A DNA stretch of 62,000 bases from Phoronis australis. Taxonomy: Eukaryota > Phoronida > Phoronidae. The notes beneath the pieces were generated by a model. That model saw only the letters and a program-made list of their open reading frames with translations. It was not told the DNA's origin and ran no database searches. Positions 11,831-24,672 of this stretch are shown piece after piece (positions within the stretch are counted from its first letter, which is position 1; each line of letters begins with the position of its first letter). Where the stretch lies: the NCBI GenBank assembly GCA_002633005.1, contig NMRA01000158.1, forward strand, positions 498,433 to 560,432, in the 5' to 3' direction. Made by a program: the position numbers and the translations under genes.

Positions 11831-12479
11831 CCTCAATATTGGTTCGTTTCTGACATGTGCCTCGAGTTTGGTCAGCTCCTGGCTCCTATAGGCTGATGAT
11901 TATCATGTGTGTGAGGGTTAACCGTTGTATTCAGTAACCATATTTTTCCTGTCGTCTCGCTTTAGCAGCATTTCCCACCCACCACCACCCCCTTTTTTCG
12001 GTGGTTTCTCTTACCCGAGTGCTGCGCTTTTCATTGTCCATCTGTCCAGAGATTATTTCCTGTTTACTTATTATTTTACACTCATATATCTGTACCATTA
12101 TCAGTCATATAGTAAACGACCTTTATTTTGCCTATATACAATCTCCTTTTTATCTCTGGAAACGGAGCTTATGACACACCTATCACTTTCGGGAAAACTT
12201 CGAACATAAAAAATAACTGTAAACAATTCTTGGCTCACCAGAGTGAATGATGACTATTGATTACTACTCATAGATTTCTTCATACAACTCATTTTGGAGA
12301 TTCACGAATTATGGAATAATTTCAATTTCATTCACTTGTTATAGATTTGTAGTTTCTAGTTATATCAACAAATAGATTCTGCATTCTGAAGATTGAATAA
12401 TTCATCCCCAGCTCTCAGTCAACTCCTCTGATGTGTCCATGCCTTGTTTGTTATGTGGATGGTTAATTGTAGGCACCTA
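11831..12479. repeat. T-rich unique-looking segment, partly copied at 18480-18600
   Basis: The stretch 12000-12120 (GGTTTCTCTTACCCGAG to TCAGTCATATARTAAA) recurs at 18483-18600 with few differences. The rest has no partner in this window and no convincing gene. Confidence 0.45.
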
Positions 12480-13800
12480 TGCATCTGCAGGCACAGTGCA
12501 GAATGTCGCGATTCTCCATGATGTTGGACGATCCTTGATGGTTGGATAGCCGATATGCGAACAATCGATTGTTAGTCAATAATATGTAAATGGTGAATTT
12601 GCAGATACAAAAGGCAATCCACCATGTTTGGGTATTGACCTATATGTGTGGATGGTCTACGTAGCTGCTACAGGTGGATGGTAGATGCTGATGATGCATG
12701 ATCCTTCAAGTGACATTCCTCAATGCATAACAGTTGATATGCAAATGGTCAATGCAAAACGAGATGCAGACAACCCATGTTCAGAGACAAGATAGCAATC
12801 CTCAAGTGGTTGATAGGTACCGGCCGGTGTTGATAAGAAAACATTTAGGAAGTGGATGGTAGATAACAATCGTTGATGCATGGACGATCTTCAATGTAAG
12901 GGCCTTCCATAGATAACAAAAGCAGTTAAAGACTGTCAACAGTGCACACTTGATCCATGTTTGAAAACCAGATAGCAATCGATCCTTCATGCACAAACAG
13001 CTGAGATGTACTGAATGGCACCCACAGACATGATCTCCTTCGACCTTTTGCAAACCATGCATCAAATGCCTTCCATCAACCTCATAGATATCAATCTTTC
13101 ACAAACACGGAACATCTGTGTATTGAGAACTGCCATATTCCTTCTACCTACATAACATGTGTCCATTGCCGCTTGACCTCAACTGTACCCATAGCAACTA
13201 TCCACCCACCTGGACTGTCATTATGTGCACAATATATCAACCGGATGCATATGGACCATCTACCCACCTAGACAGTCAATATGCATACAGCCAATGGCAG
13301 GTGTCAATGAACATATGTTTAGAAGGTGGACGGTACATAGCTATCCTCAATGCATGGGTGTTCCTAAACGAGTGACCGATCGATATCCACTGTTGGTGAT
13401 CAGCATTGAAATGCATATCATTGATTTGTTAACATCACATGACGATCGGCAAAGCGTGGGTTCCTCAAGGCATGGATGGTCGATATTCTTCAATATATGG
13501 ATCCAACAGCTCCATGCAGTTGATGCTAATCCTTGATACGTGGGCCTTCCAAGATTTATAGTTGAAGAACTGTGAACAGTTGATGGCGATCTTGAAAGCA
13601 CCATCTTTGAACCATCAATATATGAACGGTAGACTTTGATTCTGCGTGCATGGACGTCCCTCGGTGTGCCAGTGATCCATTATCAAATAGCAAATGGCAA
13701 AAGAAGTGAGCAAACACCCAGTTAATGGATGGAAGACACACGCAGACCCCAAAGTGCCTGGAAGATTCTCCATAACTGGACTCCATAATTTGTTACCGAC
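12480..13800 (+). repeat. Array 1 of the ~61-bp minisatellite, with an internal inversion
   Basis: Diverged units follow the scheme GATGyryGGAymTTCCTCrAT ... GTGGATGGT ... AACAG..GATGGY. Units from 12480 to about 13060 and from about 13260 to 13800 face one way. The short run 13060-13210 faces the other way (ATCAACCT, CACGGAACATC). At the switch lie GACTGTCATTATGTGCAC and GACAGTCAATATGCATAC, the same motifs that form the hairpins of array 2. The unit length is not a multiple of three, so long open frames here are not coding. Confidence 0.6.
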
Positions 13801-13841
13801 TGAACTTGCACAGTGAGGTCATTGAAAACCACAGTTGCTGA

Positions 13842-14241
13842 TTAAGTGCTGTGTTGACAATGTCGATTGCTAGCTCAAAAATACCATGAGTCTGTGGGTC
13901 GTCTGAAAATTGGTTTCTCCACAACCTCTTCATCAGGTGCACTCAAATATGACAGGTGTGTGCTCATCAGTTCATGGTTTAGTTTTTGCAAAGTTCTTGC
14001 CTACGGTAGTTATTTTCACTACCACATCTTGCGCATGTGACACTGTATACGAGGTTGGGACTGATGACTACACCTATAAGTGAATGAATGGTCTCACAGA
14101 GTGTAACTTTGCTCTAATAGCAAATCGTCCATCAAATTTGAGAAGACATTCGGCAGTACGTGCTTTATCTGTAATTTAGTCCCCGGTCAAGTCAGTAGAT
14201 TACTCAGTTTCATTCAGTCTCATTTTTACTGCTTCTGAACT
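13842..14241 (+). repeat. 400-bp block duplicated at 18668-19067
   Basis: From AGTGCTGTGTTGACAATGTC to ACTGCTTCTGAACTG the two copies differ at only a handful of sites, so the duplication is recent. The partner carries a 65-codon frame from 18712, but this copy has an in-frame TGA after six codons. The block is therefore unlikely to be a conserved coding exon. Confidence 0.8.
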
Positions 14242-16200
14242 GCTAAAAATGATTGTCTCAATGATGTGATCATGCAGCATCTTCCTTGAATTAGCTGAGC
14301 ACTCATCCAAAAAATGCAAGTTGAAAGTTACTGTTACATACTGTTGCATGATAATAAAATTGCCATTTTCCTGAATCCAACTACTTTTATTTATTTCTGA
14401 TAACAGAGCTTTGCTGATGCATGGTCTATGTTCATTACAGCACATATGCAGAACATAAATTAGATGTCTCTAGTAAAATATACATGAGCATGAAGACTCG
14501 TCTGACTCGAATTTGTTTGCATGATACATGCAGCATTTCTTTTCCGCTCAACATGTAATTACACACAACTGCATGTCTCATTCACACTTCAAGGCCAATT
14601 GTTTTGGATATTTTGATTGGTGGAGCTACAGCTCCGTCATCAGTGGGAGGGAATTTTATGAAAGTTGGTTTGTGGATGGATCTCTTCGAGAGCCGACTTT
14701 CATAAATATGCTATCTAGTTTTTGCAACAACTAACACTGAGATATCGCGTTATTCAAGATTTTTCGGGGACAGCTGTTTAATTGACTTTCATGTTGTATC
14801 TCTGGCGTCCCTCAATCGATGGATCTTTCTGAAAATGATTCACATGTAGATAATTTTGTCAAGCACTGCATCTTGCGCTTCTCACTCAAATTTGCTGTTA
14901 TCATTAGATGATTGTTCTTTTATTGACAAATCCTTCATTGCAACTTTGTTGCGCCATCATACTACGGTCATGCAGCAGGTCGCATTTTTTATCCAGTTGA
15001 CATGCATCTTGTTCATAGCTCAATCTCAACTGTTTAATGGTTGGAATTAGACTCAAGATGGCCTGTGACGGCCGTTTTTTTGATGTTTCACTTTGCCAAG
15101 TTGTGGCATTGCTGTATTTTTCTGAAGTTAGGCAGATGGCTGGGCCTCATGAAGTGGTACATAGTTACAGCATTAGTTTGTTAATTCTTGTACCGTTACT
15201 GAGATACTCAAGATTCAGATGACTGCTCAGTTATTGACCAAATTCCTTTCTGCACCTATGTTGGTATGACACTTGTGCTACAAGTCACATTTTTCACTTA
15301 GATTGACATGAAATTCACACTCAAGGTTTCTGTAATAGCTCAAGGCCTATTGTTTGTGACGCAAGGTGGCACAATGGCATCTATTTCTCAGTTTGCTGCT
15401 TGACGAGAACATGGTGATTTTTTTTTGAGATTTGGCGTCTGGATAGGTCGCATAAAGTGCCATCTGCATTTCGCCAGTCGTTTTTTGTTAAGACTTTCAG
15501 TTCTTGAGATTTTCCAAGGAGTTCTAGTCCTTTTACTGATTTCCTTTGTTGTATCTCTTGCGTTCCTTGACAGTATTTACCTCAATTTGGCATGTCGACA
15601 ATAGATCTCATCCAGTGCTATCTACAATATGTATAACTTTTCTCTCATCGAGTTATTATTCTTCTGTATTCGAGATATAGCTGATCAGATGACCTCTTTT
15701 ATTAAATAATTCCTCATTGCACTTTTGTTGGTCAATCAGTCATGCTGCAGGACTCCTTTTACAAAATCATTCACTCATTGTATTTGAAGTTTCATTAGTT
15801 TGGCAATTTTTTCTGATATTAACTGGTTTTTACCAGCATATAGGTGTCCTTGTGCATGACTTACCACATTTTGCAGCTCATGTTTCGTCACGCTTTTGGT
15901 GTGTTCATTACGTCCATCACAGTTTGCCATTTTATTTTGGCGGGACCATTGCTTTGTGACATAGTAGTTCAATAATTGATACCTTTTCGCAGAATTTCTA
16001 GTTCATCACAGAACACCTGTCTCATGACTTTTTAGCAATAAATCGATTCACTTATCCACTGTACTATACGTTTTACTTTTTGCTCTTAAGCGATAATTTT
16101 ACACACATTTTGCAAATTTTTTCAATGTCTATTATGGTTTTCTTAATTTTCTGACTTCATTATAAGGTCATACCGTTTTTGCACTTTACACTTCATTAAT
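14242..16200 (+). repeat. Diverged tandem T-rich repeats, unit about 320-470 bp
   Basis: The motif RATGAYTSYTC/CTCTTTTATT...TTCMTTGCA.YTTTGTTG recurs near 14903, 15219 and 15686. GTTGTATCTCTKGCGTYCCT recurs near 14793 and 15548. The copies are old and gapped. No gene is seen. Confidence 0.45.
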
Positions 16201-19200
16201 TCACCACATGTTACAAATTCATTAACCAGTCGCTTTTCCACCCCACTTTGTTTGATTTCACAGTCTCAAATTTCCTTGAGGTAAAGAATTTCTCTTTAAC
16301 CTTGTAACAGGCAAGACTTAAACCCAGTTAGCGAGATTAAATACGCGCTGGTATTTCCTCCATTCATCTAGTTTTCATATCTTGCTTCATCACACTCAAT
16401 GGCTTTTTTGGTCATACAATTTTTCGGATTCATCGGTCGGATCACTTTAGGTTCTTGATGTTGCATTTTACTTAATATTTGTATTTTGTTCATTCATGAA
16501 GTTTCGCATTATGTGGGTTCAATTATTTCTCCCCTTTTTTTTCTTACATTCAGTCTATTTCACTGGTTTATTCAACTATCGCATTTAAAAAGTACATAAT
16601 TTTGTCACAATTTCACAGATTCTTTCATAAAATTATTTAAGGGGTTTGCAATGACGTACTCATTGCATTTGATAGGTTCATTAGTCTGCACATTACAGGT
16701 TAAGTTTAATTTTCCTTATATTAGCTTGTTTCTACCAGCATATGAGTATTGTGTGTTTTTAACATTTGTATTCATTTCAGTCTCCCATTTCATTACTCCA
16801 TTAATTTTTCACATTTTATGGTTTCATTTGAGTTATACTACTAGTTTTGGCATTAACTTGTCCTTTATTGATTTGTTTGATTTTCACATAACATTTTTCG
16901 CATTTAGCTTCATCACACTCAATGGCTTCATTGAGTTGTTAGCTTACTTTGCACAATTTCACCATTTCTTCACATCATGAAGCCATTCATCCACCGGTTT
17001 TAAGTGTCAGTTGTTTGTAGCAATTAAAAGATCTCACTCAATCATTACATTTTACAGGTTCATTTTTCTCTCACTTTGCTTGTTCATCATTATTTCATCT
17101 CTACTCGTTTATTTCTTCGTGGCTTCATTATGTCAGTCACATTTTGCTGTTGAATTAGTTTTTGTGACAAGTTTGTTAACTTGTCCTGTTATAATTCTTT
17201 AATTGATTAACTTTTACATAATTCCAAGTCCATTACTTCACCTGTTTCATGACAGTTGGTGGCATTGACGGATGGCTTTTTACTCCTGCACCTTTTGCAA
17301 ATTCTTCAGTGCCTATTATGGTTTCATGAATGTTCTCATTTTACTAGTTATTGCATTTAACGCATTTACAAATTTGTCACACGTGACAATTTCAATAACC
17401 AGTCACACTTAGAGAATTGTCATCAGCCACCTTATTGATTTCATCTCCTCCAAAGAGGATTTTGACAGGGGAAGGTTTTACTTATATTCATATTTCATTC
17501 ATTCATAAAGTTTCCCAGTTATTTTTCCTACTTTATTTGTCACACTTAACCAGTTTGTTTAGATGTAAAATTTACAGGTTCATGCTTTTTCAATTGTCAC
17601 AATTGATGTAACATTAATTAATTCAAACCATTTCTCTGATTTATTCAACTGTCCCATTTAACTACATCACTTTTTCACATTTTAACAGCTTCTTTAAATG
17701 ATTTAAGGGGTTCGCAATCAGTCACTCATTGCATTTAGCAGAGTCATTAGTTTGGCACATTTTACAGCTTAATTGCCAATTTTATTGTATTAGCTGTTCT
17801 TACCAGCATATGAGTATGTTTATGCTTCACTTATCACATTTTACAGCTTCACTTTGCTTCCTCGCGCACTATAGGGTTTAACTGTTTGTTTTTGAAATTT
17901 TACCCATTCATTAAAATCAGAGACCCACTTCATCGCTCTATTAATTTTTCACATTTTATGATTAATACGCCATTGTGTTGTTTCAGCATGTTATACAATG
18001 TTGTATGGCACAATCCAACCAAGAAACGCAAGTTGCTTTCCTTGCAGAATGGAGACACAACGATAGTTGTCAGTGATAACAAAATTTTACAATTTGTGAA
18101 AAAAGGAACCACCACTTGATGCAGCATAAAAAAACTGTAAACCCAACCAAATGCTAGCAGATGACTTCTCCCAGCAGAATACAACAAGTGAATTATGAGC
18201 ATTGAAAAAATGCTGCATTGCCCATATGCCTCAGGATGGTGATCGAACTTCAGTCTGTCAGTTACTTTGAAAAATACTCAAGGCTTTGGTTTTGATAGCC
18301 ATGTTTGAACAACATGTTCCCTTGAGCTGAATTTAAAGTCAGTTAGCTACAATTCAATTTGTTGTCACCTGCTCATTCACCATCCCTACTTTCCTTTTTT
18401 CACTTGATTATTTAATGCACTTTCGATTTACTTTCATTTTGGAAATTTTCAGAATTCCATTATTCAACTTTTTTGTTCTCTGTGGTTTCTCTTACCCGAG
18501 AGTTGCGCTTTTTATTGTCCATCTTTCTAGAGATTATTATTTGCTGTTTACTTATTATTTTACACTCATATTTCTGTACCATTATCAGTCATATAATAAA
18601 TATATTACATGGCAAAGTCGTTATCCCCCGTTATCTAGAGCCTGAGTGGATTTTGGAGAATTATCGCCCGAGTGCTGTGTTGACAATGTCGATTGCTAGC
18701 TCAAAAATACCATGAGTCTGTGGGTCGTCGGAAAATTGGTTTCTCGACAACCTCTTCATCAGGTGCACTCTAATATGACACGTGTGTGCTCGTCAGTTCA
18801 TGGTTTGGTTTTTGCAAAGTTCTTGCCTACGGTAGTTATTTTCACTACCACATCTTGCGCATGTGGCACTGTATACGAGGTTGGGACTGATGACTACACC
18901 TATAAGTGAATGAATGGTCTCACAGAGTGTAACTTTGTTCTAATAGCAAATCGTCCATCAAATTTGAGAAGACATTCGGCAGTACGTGCTTTATCTGTAA
19001 TTTAGTCCCCGGTCAAGTCAGTAGATTACTCAGTTTCATTCAGTCTCATTTTTACTGCTTCTGAACTGTTTTTGAAATTTTACCCATTCATTAAAATCAG
19101 AGACCCACTTCATCGCTCTATTAATTTTTCACATTTTATGATTGATACTTAAAAGTACTTAACATTATTTTTTACATTTTGATTTATACTACTTTATTGA

Positions 19201-21330
19201 TATCAGTTTTTGCTATTCACTTTGTTTGGTTTACTAATTCTCACATTTAGAAGTTCATTTATTTTTCACCGTTAGCTTCGTTACACTGACTTCATTTACA
19301 CACCATTTCACCATTTTGTTACATCATGACCCCATTTATTCAGCGTCACTTCCTTGTAGCGACAAATATCTCACACTCATTTCTCTTGTTCATCATTATT
19401 TCATCTGTTTTATTATAAGTTTATTTCTTCGTAGGTTCAAAAATGTTTTCCTGTTTCATTTGTAATTCTGGCGTGTTTAATTTGTCCCCTGATAATTCAT
19501 AAATTGATTACCTTTTACACAATTTCTAGTTATCCAGATTCCACTCATTTTATGACAGTTATTGGACTCACTTATCCATTGTACTTTAATTACTAGTTGC
19601 TTTTTACCCATTATTTTTTCATTGACATCTTTTCCAAATTCTTCATTGCCCATTATCATTTTATTAATTTATCCATTTTTTGCACCTTACGCACCCATTA
19701 CTTTAATTGCCGTTATAAATTCTTTAACATGTAACATTTAAAGAATTGTCATCAGTCCACTTTCTTTGCTTGCATCGCCTCTGAATTGGAATTTGAAAGA
19801 AATATTTCCATTCAGCGAGTCTAAATAAGCCCTAGTATTTCTTCAGCTCATTGATTTTTCACATTTATCTTTCATTGCACTCAACTGCTTGACTTAGTCA
19901 TAGCACTTTACTGATTCATCTTTTATGTTTAATTTGGATCATCACAGGTTTCTCTGTGTCACATTTGACAGATTCATTTCTCCCATTTTATTCACCACAC
20001 TCAACCAGTTTGTTTAGATGTAACACTTTACAGGTTCATGCTTTTTTCAATTAGTTTTCACCAGCATACAGGTGTCACCCTCACATTTTACAGGTTCATT
20101 TTGCTTTCTCACATCCTATAGAGTTCATGACATTTTTCGCATTCATAAATGTCTCTCATTCCATTAATCCATTACTTTTTCAAATTTCAAACTATTTTAC
20201 AAGTTAATGTCATTAACTCATATTTTATTGGTTCATCATTAATTTTACATTTTTTAGGTTCATTTGTTTTTCGCATTTAGTTTCGTCACACTCCACAATT
20301 TCAATTAGACACAGCATTTTGTTAGGTTCATACCTTCCATTCATTTTGCTTCATCATACATTAACTCGAATTTTAGTGGCTCATTAATTTTGACATTTAG
20401 CTTCGTCAGTCAACGATTTCAGTTACCTGTAACATTTTATGGATTTGATAGTTTCATACAATTTCACCATTAATTTTCCCTGTTACAAATTCATCAACCA
20501 GTTGCATTTAGAGAATTGTCATCAGCTCAACTTCTTTGCTTTCATTTCCTCCAAACATGATTTTGAAAGAAAAATTCCCCATATTGATGGCAAAGAATTT
20601 ACCTTTAATCTTGCAACAGTCGAGAGACTACCTATTTAGGGTGTCTGAATATGCCCCGGTATTTCCTCGATTTGTTTGTTTTTCATCACACTCAACGGTT
20701 TTATTTAGTCATAGCATTTTACATATTTATAGGTTGTTTTTAATTTGGGCAACCACAGGTTTCTGTGTTGCATTTCGTTCATTCATAAATTCTCACATTC
20801 TGTGGATTCATAATTTCTCCCATTTTATTCATCACACTCAACATTTTACGGGTTTTTGCTTTTTTGGTTGGGTTTTTCCAGCATGCGGGTGTCTTTATAT
20901 GTCACTCTCTCACTCTACAAGTTCATTTTGGTTCGTCACACCTAGGCCTGGCGATATTTTGCACATTCATTAAAGTTTCCCATTTCATTAGTCCATCAAT
21001 TTTTCATAATTCATAGTTTTGTTTGATTTACACTCTTTTGCAAGTTTTTGTCATTAACTTGCTCTTGATTGGTTCATTAACTTTCGCGTGTTTTGCATTC
21101 ATTATTTTTCGCATTTAGATTTGTTAACCAACGGTTTCAATTTAGTCATAGCATTTCATGGATTCGTCAGTTTCATACCATTTCACCATTAATTCGTTAC
21201 GGATTCATTAACCACTAACACTTAAAGAATTGTCAACAACTCTCCAGGCAAGACTTTACCCAGTTAGCAAGTCTGAATTTAATGCCCTGCTGTTTCTTCA
21301 GTTCAGTAGCAATAACGATAAGCTCCAATC
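16200..21330 (+). repeat. T-rich higher-order repeat block, unit about 0.7-0.8 kb
   Basis: The anchor AAAGAATTGTCATCAG (or AGAGAATTGTCATCAG) appears near 17411, 19739 and 20511, and with a change near 21222. A related anchor followed by GGCAAGACTT.ACCCAGTTAGC is near 16270 and 21240. Between anchors the order is repeated: CTTTGCTTTCAT.TCCTC, then a GTATTTCYTC motif, then CATCACACTCAAC, TTAGTCATAGCATTT and CATTTTACAGGTTCATT. The last 17-mer-like motif also recurs many times at smaller spacing. One strand is strongly pyrimidine-rich. Frames here are short and not coding. Confidence 0.6.
17888..19143 (+). repeat. Chimeric insert flanked by identical 76-bp direct repeats
   Basis: 17888-17963 and 19068-19143 are identical (GTTTTTGAAATTTTACCC to CACATTTTATGATT). 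The 1.1 kb between them is a patchwork: 17966-18470 matches 11303-11820, 18480-18600 matches 12000-12120, and 18668-19067 matches 13842-14241. About 160 bp and 1.7 kb of the donor are skipped at the joins, and about 70 bp at 18600-18668 has no source in this window. This looks like a recent template-switching or unequal-exchange event inside the repeat block. Confidence 0.7.
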
Positions 21331-21371
21331 AAATAATATCCCTTGTTGAGAAAGCTCAACGAAAGTTCCCC

Positions 21372-21533
21372 TTTTCATGGGGGAAAACTTTACACATTTA
21401 ACTTGATTGACATCCTGTCATGAAAAACTTGACAGGAAAGTTTTATCCTTTTCACAAGGAAGGCTTTACCTATTGAACTTGATTGATGTCCTGTCGCGAA
21501 AAACTTGACTGGAAAGTTTTAAGCTATTCACGG
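21372..21533 (+). repeat. 77-bp tandem repeat, two units plus a remnant
   Basis: Units start TTTTCATGG at 21372 and TTTTCACAAGG at 21449, with a remnant TATTCACGG near 21525. Each contains ACTTTAC/GCTTTACC, AACTTGATTGAYRTCCTGTC, and GAAAAACTTGACWGGAAAGTT. No gene is present between 21330 and 22450; frames there are short. Confidence 0.65.
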
Positions 21534-22449
21534 TTAACAAGTCCCAATGCTCCATGTTATTTCCCTGGTTACTGAACCAGGGACACCCAAGTGACAGTCT
21601 CCTCATAGTTTACTCTCGGTTGCTCATCATCTCCATTTCCCCCAGCCTCATGCAAAAAAATCATAATGCACACACTCACATACACTGTTGTTGTCATCAT
21701 CACATTCATGCCTCAAACTATTGTCACACTCATCCTAAACATGTCCCCACACATTCGAATTACCTTAACCATTGATAGCTGGGTGTCAGTCATAGGCTCT
21801 GATGCTTGAAGTCAGGTTGTTGACGGAGATATAGCAATCCACAATCCCACCCTCTTCTTTACTAGAGTGAATGGCTGAGTTCTTTTTTATACATTCAACG
21901 ACATTGTCATAACACAGCTCACAGTCTTGAAACTCCCTACGACTTGCATCAGTATAGGTGCAGATCTGGAAATGGTGATCCAGGTTACATGGATGGTAAG
22001 CAGACAACACTACCACAGGGCATCAAGCTGAAAGGAACATCAGTAATAATCACCAATTAACTACAAGACCGGTACTCATCAGGGCGACATCCAAGTTAAG
22101 CCTAATGCATCAACGCCTGAACAGAATTTTTGAGAGAATCGGGGATGGCTGTTTACCCAAACTGTCAATTTGCCAGTGACCTCATCATTTTTTCACTCAA
22201 ATGTAAGTGCACGACTATCAATGCACAAACAATAGTTCGGATATTTCTCGATACATGGATGTTAAACATATTAATAGTTTATGTCATACCCAGCAGAAGT
22301 ACTGAGACTGAATCAGCAGGAAGTAATGTTCACTTAGAGCTAATACGGTCACCTTACTGGTGAATTCTCGATCAATTCGTCTGATCCCTTTGCTGTGTAT
22401 TATGCAATCTCTATATCAACTGAGTAGGCATCAAAGAGTGTCCATACAT

Positions 22450-23950
22450 CAAAGCCTTCCATCTAATCTCTAAATAAAGACTGTTTGCACATCGACACCT
22501 GATATCAACTGTTCGCATGTCAACCATTCACACATCGAGGAACATCCATGCATCAAATTTCACCATCTAACACCTACATACCGATCGTTCACATATCAAG
22601 GACTGCATCCACACATCGAGGATCGTCATATTCTGTCGACAAACTGACTGTTTGCACATCAATGGCTGCCATCAACTGTTCACATGACGATCTTCCAAAC
22701 ACCAAGAAACATCCTAGTATCAAGGATTGTCATCTGCTGCATGCATGTCAACCATCCACGCATAGTGGAATATCCCATATCCAAGATTACCTTCAACCGT
22801 TCACATATCGACAGACCACATATCGTGGAACGTCCATTCATTCAAGGATTAGCATCTACTCATCTACATGTCAACCTTCCCCATACCGAGAAATGTCCAT
22901 GCATCGAGGATCAACATCTTCCGTACACATATCAACCACCCTCACACCGATGAACATCCACTCATCAAGGTTCACCATCTACCGCCCACAAAACAACTGT
23001 TCCCACAACAACATCCACCATCGGCCATCCGCATATCAACCTTCCACACATCATGGAACATTCACACAGCTAGAATCGTCAACTACCATTCACCTACCGA
23101 TCATGTTTCCACCGATGCTTGCCATCCACCGTATGTATAATGACTGTCCCAGTGGGAGGACAGTCATTATACGTACAGCTCATTGACCTTATGCATATTG
23201 ACTGTCCCGGTGGGAGGACAGTCAATATGCATACGATCAAGGGCAAGCATCAACGGAAACATGATCAGTAGGAGGATGGGAGATGAAGATCCTAGATGTG
23301 TGGACATTCCTTGATGTGAAGAAGATCAAAATGCTAACGGCTGATGGCAGACATCGTTGCGTGAACAGGTGGTTTGTGGACAGTAGAAGGTCATCCTTGA
23401 TGAGTGGACACTTCTCGATGTGTGGATGGTTGACATGTGTACAGAAGATGGCTATCCTTGATACATGAACATTTCTCGATATATGGATGGTCAACATATA
23501 GACAGTAGAGGGCAATCCTCGAATGTATGGAAGTTCCACAATGTGTGGGCAGCCAATACACGAACAGTCGATGGTAATCCTGGATATGTGGACGTTCCTC
23601 TATGTGTGCATGGTTGCCATGCAAACGGCAGGTGACAAACCTCGATGTAGGAATGCTACTCAATGAGTGGACAATCGACATGTGAACAGCCGATGGCAGA
23701 CATTGATGCGAGAACAATCAGATGTTGACAGAAGATGCCAATCCTCGATATCTGGATGCTCCTTTGATACGTGAATGTTCGATATGCAGACAGCAGATGG
23801 TGATCTTCAATGTATGGACATTCCTCGGGAAGTGGACGGTTGATATACGGCCAGTTGACCCGAGGCATCAACGCACGAACAGTCGATACTCAGAGATTAG
23901 ACCGCAATCTTCGATGTATGGACATTCACTGACACATGCACAGTTGACTC
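22450..23950. repeat. Array 2: long inverted repeat built of ~61-bp minisatellite units
   Basis: The left arm (22450-23149) has units such as CATCCATGCATCAAGG..CACCATCTAC..; the right arm (23216-23950) has their reverse complements (ATCCTTGATGAGTGGACAC..). The arms match unit by unit and not merely by family. For example, CTACCGATCATGTTTCC (23093) pairs with GGAAACATGATCAGTAG (23257), and CATCCACTCATCAAGG pairs with CCTTGATGAGTGGACAC. A whole array was therefore duplicated in inverted orientation. Overlapping open frames occur in all three forward frames of the left arm, including one of 212 codons; they reflect stop-poor repeats. The layout resembles Foldback/TU elements, whose long arms are tandem repeats. 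Confidence 0.75.
23131..23234. repeat. Two tandem hairpins at the palindrome axis
   Basis: Hairpin 1 has 19-nt arms at 23131-23149 and 23158-23176 with one wobble and loop CAGTGGGA. Hairpin 2 has 17-nt perfect arms (ATGCATATTGACTGTCC / GGACAGTCAATATGCAT) at 23191-23207 and 23216-23232 with loop CGGTGGGA. Both are built on the same core GACTGTCC-loop-GGACAGTC. The loops repeat directly while the stems are inverted. Confidence 0.85.
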
Positions 23951-24672
23951 GCTGATGGCACAGTACACAGCACAGTGATCAACCAGAATGACCTGGAATT
24001 CCCCAACATGATGACAGAATTAGCGGTTATGACCATGAATTCCTCGCACATCTGCCAAACTACTTCGGCTGGTTGTCATGAACCGCAAAATGGATTTATA
24101 TGAAATTACAAGTTTCCGAAAGGTTAATAAAATGCGTATTTTTGGAGCTAAAATTTTTGACAAACTGGCACTCACAAAGACACTGACACTTTTAGGAAAG
24201 TCTCATGCAACTGTAGCAATTAAATGTGGACATTACGCAAAGTGTGAACATTTAAATGTCAAGATTTCTAAATTTGGGCGGTTGGCATTTGGCCGAACTA
24301 GCCTGTAAACCCTTCTGAGTAAGGTTAGCACTGCAAGTGTAAAAGAACTCCCTGAACTTCAGCTCATCTGTACTATGCCCAGCTGATGGCAGGTAGGTGT
24401 CATTCCTTGATGTAGTCAAGCGTAGATGTGACGTTCATTAATGCATGCAGTCGATTGGCTGATTGTCGATGACAGGCGGCGATGGTCAATGTCAGACGGT
24501 AATGGTCACAAAGATCCAAACCTAAAGAAAGAAAAACCAAGAATGATTAATTAATTACAAGTTCACAATTACCTTACTTCAAACCAATCATTTTGTCTAG
24601 ATTCACACTAACATTAATCACCTAAGTCCAAAATTATGTTTTAAATCATTATGAAGTTTTGTGAAATCAGTA
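23951..24672. other. Intergenic, nothing recognised
   Basis: A 76-codon forward frame at 24078-24308 has no features that suggest a gene. A few degenerate 61-bp-type motifs (TTGATG..GTCAAGCG..GATGTG) persist to about 24500. Confidence 0.35.

Noticed and set aside
18712-18909. 65-codon frame in the duplicated block
   Set aside because: The near-identical copy at 13.9 kb has a stop after six codons.
22548-23186. 212-codon open frame, plus two overlapping ones
   Set aside because: They lie in the 61-bp minisatellite; the unit is not a multiple of three and all three forward frames are open, so the openness comes from stop-poor repeats.
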